Assembly (NCBI GenBank): GCA_023449855.1 | Contig: JAEXHR010000256.1 | Coordinates: 1-53,853, forward strand | Source of the DNA: Pseudomonadota bacterium | Lineage (GTDB): Bacteria; Pseudomonadota; Alphaproteobacteria; Rhizobiales; Xanthobacteraceae | Direction of reading: 5' to 3' | DNA: 53,853 bases | Shown here: positions 1-8,731 of the stretch, one piece after another | Numbering within the stretch: position 1 is the first letter of the stretch | Layout: every line of letters starts with the position of its first letter | The notes under the pieces: model-generated | Seen by the model: the letters and a program-made list of their open reading frames with translations, nothing else | What the model was told of the DNA's origin: nothing | Databases searched by the model: none | Made by a program: the position numbers and the translations under genes

Positions 1-3000
1 CGCGTACCGCGTCGGCCAGCACGAAGGCATTGTAGCCCGTCTCATTATAGAACGAATGGCTCCGCACGACGCTGCCCGGCGAGACGATCAACCGGTTCGG
101 CAGCGAGGCGCGAATATCGGTATTGGCGGTGCCGAGATATCCGCTGGCGATGTAGGAGCCGTTGCCAGTGGGAACGACACCGGCCGCATTCGGCAACATG
201 CTGGCGCCGATCTCGACGCGATAGGCGCCGGGCAACAGCGCATAGGTCGCCGGCATCAACGTATAGGTGCCAGCAGCAAGGCCCGGCACGCCTTCGGGAA
301 TGGTGATCTGCTGGCCGACCTTGGGCAGGCCGAAGCCCGCTTCCTGCACGACCGGCGCATAGGCGCCGGCCTTGCCGGGAACGATGGCGTAAACCTGATT
401 GCCCTTGGCGCTGTAGGTGTAGCCGGGATTGGAATTGACGAAGGGCGTCGTGAGGACGTTCACCGAACCGCCGCGACCCGACAGGAATCCTGCGCCCGTC
501 AATTCGCCGCCGCCCGACAGATCGAGAACTGCGCCGGACTGGACATCGAGATGACGCGCGAAGAAGCGCAAGATGCCGAGATTGCCCGCCCCGGCCAGTT
601 TAGCGGCGGCGCCGTTATAGTTATAGGCGATGCCGTCCACAGTGCCGCCATAGGGCATCGTCAGCCCATCGCCGCTCACCGACGTGATGCTGCCCGGCAG
701 CAGATGGACCATATCAATACGTGCTGTATTATTGATGGTGGCGAACTGGAGCGTACCGAACGGGGCGCGCACGATGCCACCCTGATTGACGGTTTCCGCC
801 GCGAGTTCCAGGCTACCGAATACGGAATATGGCATGTCGGGAACGGTGTCGTAGCGGCGGATGTCGAGCACGCTTCCGGCTACCAGCGTTTGGTCGGTGC
901 CGGTCATGTAGCCGGCACGGATCGATGCAAACGCGCCGGTCACCGGATAGATCTGTGCAGCGGTCAGGCCGATATTGCCCGTCGACAGCAGCCCGGTGCT
1001 CTTCGAATTGGTCGGCGTCTGTGCGAGCAGACGGATATCGCCGTGGCTCGTGAGGTCAACAAGCGCGAAGCCGCGGCGATCGACCGTATAGTTCCGTTTG
1101 ACGTCATCGACATCGATGTCTTGGCGTACGCCGAAGCTGACGCGGTCGCGGATATCGATGAGATCCGCGGTGACGCCGAAGACAGAATTGCTGGATCGCG
1201 TTGTCGGCACGCCGTAACCATCGGCCCAGCGCACGGCAGGGACGATGTATGTGTCCATGTCGGGAATACGTGTGCTTGCTGCGAGTCTCACATACGGAGC
1301 CGCGAGCGCAACGCGCGCATTGGTGCTCGCGGCGTCGGTCATCGCATAGATGCCGGCATAGAGGCTGAGGCCCTGGCGCATCGACAGCGCCACATTGCCA
1401 TCGAAGGACAGCACGCCGTTGACCAGCACCGACAGATCGTCGAAACCGCCGGCCCGGATCCGATCGACACCGAGCCGTGCAGTGCCGGTGACGAGACCGG
1501 CGCGTGCCGCCGCCAGAGACGTCGCCCCGGCGATCGGGCTGTCGCCCTGCTCATTGGCGATGACGAATTCGCGATGGCGCAGCACATCGCCGGCCATTGT
1601 GCGCGGCGCATAGATCGGCGCTTCGAGCGCGAGCGCCAGCGTGCCGCCTGCCGCATGGGCGCCGCCCGCCGCGGCGCGCATGGTGCCGTCGAGATAGAGA
1701 CCATGGCTCGATTTGAGGACGATGGAGCCGCCATTGCTGGCGACCGCGAGGGGCGCGCTTGTCTGCAAACCGCCGCCGGCCGGGATGTCCAGCGCCGCGC
1801 TGGCGCCCGAGGCATCGAGCAGCGCACCGGCGCGAACCACGACGAACGCAATCGGCGCGATGGCTTGTCCGCTCTCGTCCCAGTCACGCGCGCCGCCGAT
1901 CAGGATCGAACCGCCATTGGCGACTACACCATAGGTCCGCCCGCGCGCGTCCGTCGCGGTAATGGCACGCGCGGCCACATCGAGCACAGCCTTCTCGCCG
2001 ATCCAGATGACGCCAGGATTGCGGCCATGCCCCGGGTGGAGTGCATTCACCGGCTGGGTCAGGTTGATCGTTCCGCTCGGCGCGGTGAGTGCGCCGTCGA
2101 CGATGATGTCCCTGCCCTGCAGCGTTATCGACTGGCCCTGATCCACGCGGATGGTTGCGCCCGCACGAATCTCGACCGGCGCGCTGGGCAATTCGCCGGT
2201 GGTAATCTCGGTCGAACGCAGCGAAATGCTGGCGCCGCCACGCTGTATCAAGCGCGCATTACGGGCGTCCTCGCTCCATTCAGACGGCGTCCAGACATCG
2301 AGTGCGCGCGATGACGCCGTGCCAGTCGCCAGACCGAGGGCGTTCTCGCCCACCCGATAGACCGGCATCGCGAGATCGAGCCGCGTGTTCTCCGTCACCA
2401 CGACGCCGTTGCGGCCGTTGATGTCGTAGTTCGAAAAGCCGGTCTGGAACAGCGACGCCTGCAATTGCAGGATCGGCTTGACGCTTGCAGCACGTTCCGC
2501 CACTGCACCCGCAACGATCCGCGTGCCTGCGACCAGCGTGATATCGTTTGGCGCGGCCGTTCCAGCTTGAATCGTCTTGGCAAATGTCGCCGGAAACCAG
2601 TCATTCGGCCCGTCGACATATTTCATCGCAGGAATGCCATTGGGGAAAACGTCGCCCGGCAGAATGTAGCCGTCAATTGCACGCGTAACGCCCGGACCAA
2701 TCGAGACGACAGTGCCCGCGCGAAGAACGATCGGCGCTATACCCGAGCTCGCCGCATTGAGTTTACCCGTAACGTTAATTGTCCCACTGGATGTCTGAAT
2801 GGTATAAAATTCGTTTCCATTTCCGAACGGCACAGTCCAGTCCGCAGCCAGCACGACGTTCTGGATATAAGGAACGATGAGGACGGTTCCCCGGTCGATC
2901 AGCCGGTCGCCGCCCATGAATCTGTCGGACTGAAACGTGTAGTCGGCCGGCAACATCTCGCCGGCCTTGACGAAGTAATCCTGCAGCAGCACCAGATCGG

Positions 3001-6000
3001 CCGGCGCCTTCTCGCCGGCGCCGAGCACGCCGTCGGTCTTGAGCATCTTGCCGCCGATGGAGATCGCCGTTCCCGATTCCAGCTTCAACGTGCCACTACC
3101 GGAGGCACCGTAGCCGCGGACGTCGCCATCGAGCGTGAGCAGCCCGTCGGCTTTCGTGCTGAGAACCTCCTGATCGGCGATCAGCGCGACATCGCCGCCG
3201 CGGCCGCCCTTGAACTTGCCATTCGGCAACACGGCGCCGCCCGACGACACGTCGATGGTCGCGCCCTTCTGCAGCGTCACGTCATGGGTCGATTTCAGCG
3301 TGACCGAACCGCCATTGACATAGGCCTGACCATTGATGTCCGCGCGGTCGTTCGCCGCGTTCACCCACTGGCCGCTGAGATCGAGCGTCACGCCTTCGCG
3401 GATCGTGATCGATGCCTTGCCGTCTTTCAGCAGCACTGCCGCGATGCCGCGCCCCCCCAGGAGGTCTTCGCGGATATAGTTGTCCACGCTCAGCGCGCCG
3501 CCACGCGCGGTAACATTCGCCTTGAAGTCGACCACCGGTGCCACCAGCGTGATGCGACCACCATCGGCCAGCGTCACCGGGCGCTCGAAGGTAATGGTTT
3601 CGAGCGTGCCGAAATCGAGGCCGCCGAGCTTCAGCGAATTGATGTAGCCGGCATCGAACCAGGCCGTATTCTTGCGCACCGACGGCAGCGCATCGCCCGC
3701 CTTCATGCCGGCCGTGACTGCGGCGATATCGCCGAAGCGGACATCGGAGCCGTAGAAGCCGATATCGGTGGTGCCGGTGGCATCATAGCGGCCGAGGCCG
3801 AGCGTGCCCTGCAGCGGCGCGGCATTCTGCACCTGCTTGTAGCCATCGGCCACATTGGCGGCGCGTGCGCTGGCCTGCCGCTCGCCCTTGATGACGTCAG
3901 CGATGATATCCGCCTCTACCAGCGGCGTCGGCGTTGCGAGATTAAGCCGCCCAGCATCGCGGCCGACGGTGTAACCGTCTTCCCAGCGGCGCGACGTCGA
4001 ACGATCGAACAGCGTGCTCCAGACTTCGGTGAGCTGATCGGAGACCTTGCCCTGGATATTGTGCGTGCGCACGAAGCCCCCGGCGGCGCCGATGAACCTC
4101 ATGCTCGCTGGCGCATCGTCGAAGCTGTAAAGGCGGCCATCGGTGCCGATCAGCTTGGTGGAATAGATGTAGCCGGCGTCATAGCTGACCGAGCCGCCGG
4201 AGATGTTGAACTTCGCCCCCTGCTGCGCGACGACTTCCGGGCCGGCAAGCGTGATGGTGCCGCCGACGGCCGCCCATTCTGCGATTCTGTGCGGCGTATT
4301 GGCGAGATAACCGCCGACTTCGAGCAACCCGCCTTTTGTGTAGTAACGCTCGCCGGCGTAACCGCCGGTGCCGGCAGCGACGTAAATGAGATCGCGCGTG
4401 TCGATCCAGACATTCTTGTTGATCAGTGCGCCGCTGTCGCGATTGACCGGAGAGTCCCTGAGCTCGTTGCCCTGGACGTTGACCTGCACCTGATTGGCCG
4501 ACATCGCCAGCCGCGCGCCGGTGACGCCGGAGACGTCGATCACCGCACCGCTCTCTGTGAAGACGCGCTTGCCGGCGCTGACCGACACTTGGCCGCCTTG
4601 CGCCATGGTCAGCGAGCCACTCTGGAAATCCACGATGCCGCCGGTGACGATCTCGACGCGCGACTGGTCGCGGCGATCCGTCAGCTTGGACAGATTGTCG
4701 AACTGATCGACGGCCAGCGGATTGCGGCCCGATGCCGCGATCAGCGCGTCGCGCTGCGAATTCAGCGCGGTGTCCTTCGAGTCCAGCTCCGGCAGGATGG
4801 CGCTGAAGCTGCGGCCGGTCAGCGTGACCATGCCCGCAGCATCACTGGCGGAATTGATCAGATGGATCGTACCGCGCTGATTGACCGAGGCCGTCGACAC
4901 CAGCACGCCGTCCTGCATCAGCGTGCGGCCGGCCAGCGTGATGTCGCCCTGCGGCGAGAAGATCTGGCCGGTATTGACGACGCGCCCGCTCGCCGCATTG
5001 CGAATGATCGGCGCGATCTCGCTGCCGCGGGTCGTCGACGACTGGTTGAAATCGGTGCCGAAGCCTCGGCGCAGCACGAAATCGTCGCCGGCCGCGAGGA
5101 TGGTCTGGCCCTTCGGGGTCGTGATCGCACCGGCATTCTCGACCTGCGAACCGATCATCAACACATAGCCTCCGCCGGATTTCTCGGCGGGGGTCGTCGG
5201 CGTCGAGATCGAGGCCCCTGCCTCCACCACGACCTTGCCGCCTGCCGCCAGGAAGCTCGGCGCAAAGCTCGTGCCGGTCTGTACGCCATAGATGCCGTTG
5301 TTGAGGAACTGGCTGTCGGTGATGACCGCGGTCGAGGCGATCAGCGCGCCGACATTGATCTGGCTGTTGCCGCCGAAGATGATGCCGCTCTGATTGATCA
5401 CATAGACCTGACCGTCGGCCTTGATATTGCCGAGGATCTGGCTCGGTCCCATGGTCCGGTCGACGCGGTTGAGCGCGACCCAGTCGCGCCGGCCCTGCTG
5501 GTCGAAAGTCAGCGTGGTGCGGGCGCCGACATTGAAGCTCGTCCAGTTGAGGATCGCCTGGGCGCCGGTCTGGCGGATGCCGACCTGGGTCTGGCCGTTG
5601 CTATCGACGCTCTGGGTCGGCGCATTGGCATTGAGCCAGTTCTGCGGCGCGTTTGGTAGCAGGCCGCCGGCCCCGAGACCGTTCGGCACCGCAACGGGCG
5701 CCGTCGCTGACATCTGCGCGGCCGCAGCTGCTGCACGTGCCGCAGCCTGGACGCCCTGGATGTCCTGCATGGCGCGCGCCGCGCGTGCGAGCGATTCCTG
5801 CGTCTGCCGCGTGGCTGCCACGGCCTGTTGTGCGGCCTGCGCCGCCGCTTCAGAGGCGACGGTCGGCGCGGCCGAGCCGCCACTGCTGCCGTTCAGCGCG
5901 CGCGCCAGCGCCGCCGGAGCGTTCACGGTCAATGCCAGAAAACTCGTTCCCGCGAGCAGAAACGCAGTGGCGGCAAAACCTTGAGCGGAACGGGAGATGG

Positions 6001-6004
6001 ACAT
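1..6004 (-). CDS. Giant filamentous-haemagglutinin family exoprotein (TPS-type), 3' end outside window
   Basis: About 2001 codons are open from an ATG at 6004 to the left edge, with no stop in the window. The start follows GGAAGG at 6011-6016. Residues 1-35 form a signal peptide ending near APAALA. A long Ala/Gln-rich, probably helical stretch (about 38-115) follows. The FHA/TPS secretion domain spans about 120-245, with the motifs ILNWTSFNVG and VINQSGIIFGG; NQSG stands where NPNG occurs in the other two exoproteins here. The rest is repetitive, rich in Gly, Ser, Asn and Val, and typical of a right-handed beta-helix. The family is secreted through a TpsB pore and acts as adhesin or surface filament; no dedicated TpsB lies beside it here. 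It is last in a minus-strand cluster with sigma and FecR genes, so it is the probable target of that ECF sigma factor. Long plus-strand ORFs across it are antisense shadows. Confidence 0.9.
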   Translation of the reverse strand, partial: MSISRSAQGFAATAFLLAGTSFLALTVNAPAALARALNGSSGGSAAPTVASEAAAQAAQQAVAATRQTQESLARAARAMQDIQGVQAAARAAAAAAQMSATAPVAVPNGLGAGGLLPNAPQNWLNANAPTQSVDSNGQTQVGIRQTGAQAILNWTSFNVGARTTLTFDQQGRRDWVALNRVDRTMGPSQILGNIKADGQVYVINQSGIIFGGNSQINVGALIASTAVITDSQFLNNGIYGVQTGTSFAPSFLAAGGKVVVEAGASISTPTTPAEKSGGGYVLMIGSQVENAGAITTPKGQTILAAGDDFVLRRGFGTDFNQSSTTRGSEIAPIIRNAASGRVVNTGQIFSPQGDITLAGRTLMQDGVLVSTASVNQRGTIHLINSASDAAGMVTLTGRSFSAILPELDSKDTALNSQRDALIAASGRNPLAVDQFDNLSKLTDRRDQSRVEIVTGGIVDFQSGSLTMAQGGQVSVSAGKRVFTESGAVIDVSGVTGARLAMSANQVQVNVQGNELRDSPVNRDSGALINKNVWIDTRDLIYVAAGTGGYAGERYYTKGGLLEVGGYLANTPHRIAEWAAVGGTITLAGPEVVAQQGAKFNISGGSVSYDAGYIYSTKLIGTDGRLYSFDDAPASMRFIGAAGGFVRTHNIQGKVSDQLTEVWSTLFDRSTSRRWEDGYTVGRDAGRLNLATPTPLVEADIIADVIKGERQASARAANVADGYKQVQNAAPLQGTLGLGRYDATGTTDIGFYGSDVRFGDIAAVTAGMKAGDALPSVRKNTAWFDAGYINSLKLGGLDFGTLETITFERPVTLADGGRITLVAPVVDFKANVTARGGALSVDNYIREDLLGGRGIAAVLLKDGKASITIREGVTLDLSGQWVNAANDRADINGQAYVNGGSVTLKSTHDVTLQKGATIDVSSGGAVLPNGKFKGGRGGDVALIADQEVLSTKADGLLTLDGDVRGYGASGSGTLKLESGTAISIGGKMLKTDGVLGAGEKAPADLVLLQDYFVKAGEMLPADYTFQSDRFMGGDRLIDRGTVLIVPYIQNVVLAADWTVPFGNGNEFYTIQTSSGTINVTGKLNAASSGIAPIVLRAGTVVSIGPGVTRAIDGYILPGDVFPNGIPAMKYVDGPNDWFPATFAKTIQAGTAAPNDITLVAGTRIVAGAVAERAASVKPILQLQASLFQTGFSNYDINGRNGVVVTENTRLDLAMPVYRVGENALGLATGTASSRALDVWTPSEWSEDARNARLIQRGGASISLRSTEITTGELPSAPVEIRAGATIRVDQGQSITLQGRDIIVDGALTAPSGTINLTQPVNALHPGHGRNPGVIWIGEKAVLDVAARAITATDARGRTYGVVANGGSILIGGARDWDESGQAIAPIAFVVVRAGALLDASGASAALDIPAGGGLQTSAPLAVASNGGSIVLKSSHGLYLDGTMRAAAGGAHAAGGTLALALEAPIYAPRTMAGDVLRHREFVIANEQGDSPIAGATSLAAARAGLVTGTARLGVDRIRAGGFDDLSVLVNGVLSFDGNVALSMRQGLSLYAGIYAMTDAASTNARVALAAPYVRLAASTRIPDMDTYIVPAVRWADGYGVPTTRSSNSVFGVTADLIDIRDRVSFGVRQDIDVDDVKRNYTVDRRGFALVDLTSHGDIRLLAQTPTNSKSTGLLSTGNIGLTAAQIYPVTGAFASIRAGYMTGTDQTLVAGSVLDIRRYDTVPDMPYSVFGSLELAAETVNQGGIVRAPFGTLQFATINNTARIDMVHLLPGSITSVSGDGLTMPYGGTVDGIAYNYNGAAAKLAGAGNLGILRFFARHLDVQSGAVLDLSGGGELTGAGFLSGRGGSVNVLTTPFVNSNPGYTYSAKGNQVYAIVPGKAGAYAPVVQEAGFGLPKVGQQITIPEGVPGLAAGTYTLMPATYALLPGAYRVEIGASMLPNAAGVVPTGNGSYIASGYLGTANTDIRASLPNRLIVSPGSVVRSHSFYNETGYNAFVLADAVR

Positions 6005-6072
6005 GACGGGCCTTCCGGGCAATCGACGTTGACGAAGAAAACGTCGCGCCTGCGCGCCACACGCTCTCTTGA

Positions 6073-6112
6073 CCGGTAAGGACGTTTGCCGCCGCGCGAG
6101 ACCGAAAAGATT
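6073..6112 (-). promoter_or_regulatory. Possible ECF-type promoter ahead of the exoprotein gene
   Basis: The 134-bp gap between fecR and the exoprotein gene contains, on the minus strand, AATCTTTTCGGTC (6112-6100) and CGTCCTTACCGG (6084-6073), 15 bp apart. This layout resembles the bipartite promoters read by FecI-like sigma factors. It was found by eye only, with no transcript evidence and no second copy identified. It is a candidate site, not a call. Confidence 0.2.
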
Positions 6113-6138
6113 CTTCAGGAATTCGGAAAGTTTTCGGG

Positions 6139-7119
6139 TTAGCTCAGGATCACGAGGCCACCGGGCAGCGACGTCACCTTGGCGCCAAACACCTGTTGCG
6201 CCAACGTCATGATCTCGTCGACATTCTGCACGCGGAACCGGGCATTGACGGTGCGCTCGCCAAGACGCGCATTCATCAGCACGATCTTGCCGGGCCGATA
6301 CCGGTTGACCTCATCCACCACAGCCGCCAGTGGCGTGCGCTGGAACACGAGCAACCCGTCCTGCCACGCCGTCGCCGCCGCAGGATCCGCCGCCGCAGCC
6401 GTCCCCGTCCCTCGCGCGCCATACGTATATTGCTGCCGTGCTGCGAGCCGCTCCGTCGCGCCGAGACGATGGATATCGATCTCGCCTGCGATGCAGGTGA
6501 CACAGGAGATGGTGCCGTCGTGGCGCACGTTGAAACGCGCGCCGGTGGCGCTGACGCGGCCGTTGCCGGCAATCACCGTAAAGGACGTCGCGCCGCCGGT
6601 GTCGATCAGCGCCTCGCCGTCGATCAGTTCGATGCCGTTGCCGGCATCGGTCGATGTCCGGAGCGCCACGCTGGTGCGGGTGTTCAATTCCATCGACGCG
6701 CCGCCCGCAAGCGCCACGCGGCGCTGCTCGCCCACGGCGGTGCGATAATCGGCCGCGAGCTCGGACATCGACGGCCAGAGCTGCAGCGGCGGGCGCACCA
6801 TTGCATAGGCAGCGCAGGCCGCGAGCGCGCCGCCGATCACCAGCCGCCGGCTCGGCCGATAGGACCTCGCCTGCTGCGCCGCCACCGGCAGGCGTTCGCC
6901 GCCGCGCATCAAAACATTCTGTCCGGCCGGGCCGAGCTGCCCCCATAACCGGCTGGCGAAAGCGAAGGCTTCCGCATGTTTGGCGCTCTGCGCCTGCCAC
7001 CGCTTCGCATCCTCGACATCGGCGATCGTCGCTTCGCCGGACACGAGCCGACGCACCCTGCCCAGCGCTTCGCGCTGCAAGGCACTCAGATCGTCGTCAT
7101 TCGGGGGCTCTGCGATCAC
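6139..7119 (-). CDS. FecR-family anti-sigma factor / sigma regulator
   Basis: This 326-aa protein has the three-part FecR layout. An N-terminal cytoplasmic DUF4880-like segment lies at about 12-62 (ALGRVRRLVSGEA, then a WQAQSAKHAEAFAFA block). One membrane span lies near 92-112. A periplasmic FecR domain spans about 125-235. A C-terminal STN-like domain (about 255-326) begins LLVFQRTPLAAVVDEVNRY. FecR proteins hold their ECF sigma factor at the inner membrane and release it when a periplasmic STN domain signals. The start is a GTG with a poor ribosome-binding site, but no better in-frame start precedes the conserved N-terminal domain. It lies 46 bp after the sigma gene on the same strand and 134 bp before the exoprotein gene, so the chain STN protein-FecR-sigma-exoprotein is encoded in order. 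Confidence 0.92.
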   Translation of the reverse strand: MIAEPPNDDDLSALQREALGRVRRLVSGEATIADVEDAKRWQAQSAKHAEAFAFASRLWGQLGPAGQNVLMRGGERLPVAAQQARSYRPSRRLVIGGALAACAAYAMVRPPLQLWPSMSELAADYRTAVGEQRRVALAGGASMELNTRTSVALRTSTDAGNGIELIDGEALIDTGGATSFTVIAGNGRVSATGARFNVRHDGTISCVTCIAGEIDIHRLGATERLAARQQYTYGARGTGTAAAADPAAATAWQDGLLVFQRTPLAAVVDEVNRYRPGKIVLMNARLGERTVNARFRVQNVDEIMTLAQQVFGAKVTSLPGGLVILS

Positions 7120-7165
7120 GGTCGTCGGTTCGATTGATGGCGGCAGGAATTGCGGTCTGTCATCC

Positions 7166-7714
7166 CTAAGACGCTTCCCGGGGCTTCGGACCGAATCTTT
7201 TTACCACCTGACGCTGCAGGCGCTGCGCACAATGATCGAGCGCCTGCTTCAGTTCAAGCTCGACGAGGCGCTGCGACACCCCCAGCCGGCTGGCGATTTC
7301 CTGCAATGTCACGCCTTCGACGCGCGAGGCCAGCAGGATCATCCGCCGCCGCGGCGTCAGCTCCTGCAGGGCCAGCTCGAGTTCCGCCACTTCCTGGCGC
7401 GAGGCGAGCTCCCGCTCCGGCGACGGCGCTTCGTCGGCCATTTCGAGCACCGCCATCACCTCGGTCCGGCGCGCCAGGCGCGACTGCTGACGGCCGCGAT
7501 CGGTCGCGATGTTGAATGCCATGCGGAGCAAATAGCTCGGCGGGCTTGAGATGCTGCCGGTCGGCGCCGCCTTGTGCAGATGCAGCCAGGTCTCGTGCAG
7601 GGTTTCGCGCGCGAGTTCGGCGGAGCCGAGACGCCGCGTCAGCCGCTTGCGATAATCGTCATAGCGATCCACCAGCAATTGGCGAAGTCCGATCCAGGCA
7701 GAATAATCCGTCAT
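7166..7714 (-). CDS. FecI-like ECF RNA polymerase sigma factor
   Basis: The protein has 182 aa with the two domains of an ECF sigma-70 factor. Region 2 includes LARETLHETWLHLHK and YLLRMAFNIATDRGR; region 4 is a helix-turn-helix (LTPRRRMILLASRVEG, then LQEIASRLGVSQRLVE). The spacing and the missing region 3 fit FecI-type factors controlled by FecR proteins. I place the start at the ATG at 7714-7712, because it overlaps the TGA of the upstream STN gene as ATGA, the usual sign of translational coupling. A longer in-frame reading reaches 7765 but adds an unconserved 17 residues. FecR follows directly. The likely target is the exoprotein gene at the end of the cluster. Confidence 0.92.
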   Translation of the reverse strand: MTDYSAWIGLRQLLVDRYDDYRKRLTRRLGSAELARETLHETWLHLHKAAPTGSISSPPSYLLRMAFNIATDRGRQQSRLARRTEVMAVLEMADEAPSPERELASRQEVAELELALQELTPRRRMILLASRVEGVTLQEIASRLGVSQRLVELELKQALDHCAQRLQRQVVKRFGPKPREAS

Positions 7715-8436
7715 GGCCGCACCATGCGCGGATCTCCGCTCGGTCCGCCGAGCCTGACAGCACAATCGCCGGTTCGCGCTGCCGCACGCGGCGCGACCAT
7801 CATGGTGACGGGCTGCGGCATGCGCGCGGGCGGCGGATCGACGATCACATTATGTAATTCGTCCGTGACGATGGAATCGCGGCGCAGGTCGCCGGTCGAA
7901 TTCAGCAGACGTACATTGCGCAATTCGCCGGACGATCCGATAGAAAAGCGGACGATCGCACGAAAGTTGCCGGGGACCGTCTCCGCATGGCGACAGAACA
8001 CGCGTGCGAAGCCGTCCTGGAGATGGCTGTAATACGGACCGAACTCGGACAACCGGGCACCGCCGTAGTGCTGTCCACGCGGCGCATCGACCACAGCAAA
8101 AGCATTGCCCGCAGAGATTTCCGACAGGCCCGTCCCCTCAAGCAGCACGCGCAACGCAATGTCGGACGCAAGCACGCCTTTGACCGCCGTGGACCGCCGC
8201 GCTCCAATAAGCTCACTGTCGTAAATGGTTTCCACGCCAGTCACAGCGACATAGGCCGCAAGCGCGGTTTCGAGCGGTTGCGCGGGAATATCGAAATGGA
8301 AACGCACATCCGTGGCATGCGCGCAGGTCGCAAGGATCGACCAGACGACAGACGCCACCGCGCAGCGAAAGGCGGGACCAATCCACGCCACGAGGCGCGC
8401 GATGCGCTCATGGAGCGCGACCAGACATCCGCACAT
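7711..8436 (-). CDS. Periplasmic STN domain protein with TonB C-terminal-like domain
   Basis: With the ATG at 8436 this is a 241-aa exported protein. The signal sequence ends near ATCAHA (residue 41). An STN (secretin/TonB N-terminus) domain spans about 43-120 (FHFDIPAQPLETALAAY, then GVLASDIALRVLLEGTGL). A second domain at about 130-215 resembles TonB_C: YYSHLQDGFARVF, then VRFSIGSSGELRNVRLLNST, then DPPPARMPQPVTMM. STN domains normally sit at the N-terminus of TonB-dependent transducers and talk to FecR; here there is no beta-barrel. The stop overlaps the sigma start as ATGA, making it the first gene of the STN-sigma-FecR series. A TTG at 8490 would extend it by 18 residues. It may be a soluble sensor that replaces the usual receptor. 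The STN assignment is firm; the TonB_C assignment rests on pattern recognition. Confidence 0.8.
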   Translation of the reverse strand: MCGCLVALHERIARLVAWIGPAFRCAVASVVWSILATCAHATDVRFHFDIPAQPLETALAAYVAVTGVETIYDSELIGARRSTAVKGVLASDIALRVLLEGTGLSEISAGNAFAVVDAPRGQHYGGARLSEFGPYYSHLQDGFARVFCRHAETVPGNFRAIVRFSIGSSGELRNVRLLNSTGDLRRDSIVTDELHNVIVDPPPARMPQPVTMMVAPRAAARTGDCAVRLGGPSGDPRMVRP

Positions 8437-8675
8437 AACAAGGCATTCACGAGCGCCACACGGCACGCCTTCAACGTCACCTGCCGGCAACGCGGAAACA
8501 TTTGCCCCTATCCCGACACGGTGATGCTCTTAGTGCCCTTACATGACGATTAGACGACAGCTTGGAACGCAGCGCAGCAACAGCGGGAGGTGGATGCGAG
8601 CCGATGGGCGCCCTCAGGGTATTGGCCATCCGATCGTCAGAAAATGCGCTACCTCCCGGCATCTCGCACGACCAA

Positions 8676-8689
8676 GTCTCGATCGAGAC
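8676..8689. promoter_or_regulatory. Perfect 14-bp palindrome upstream of the STN gene
   Basis: GTCTCGATCGAGAC is a perfect inverted repeat in the 295-bp gap between the stop of the TPS exoprotein (8732) and the STN gene start (8436). It could be an operator for the STN-sigma-FecR cluster. It is short enough to occur by chance. The rest of the gap holds no convincing gene. Confidence 0.3.
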
Positions 8690-8731
8690 CGGGGGCATCG
8701 GCTGAGAGTGCTCCGCCCCCAACGGATTGGT

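Noticed and set aside
56..5659. Two very long plus-strand ORFs (752 and 1064 aa)
   Set aside because: They are antisense to, and share codon boundaries with, the minus-strand FHA-family gene, whose translation has a signal peptide, TPS domain and beta-helix pattern. The plus translations are Arg/Ala/Asp-rich with no family resemblance.
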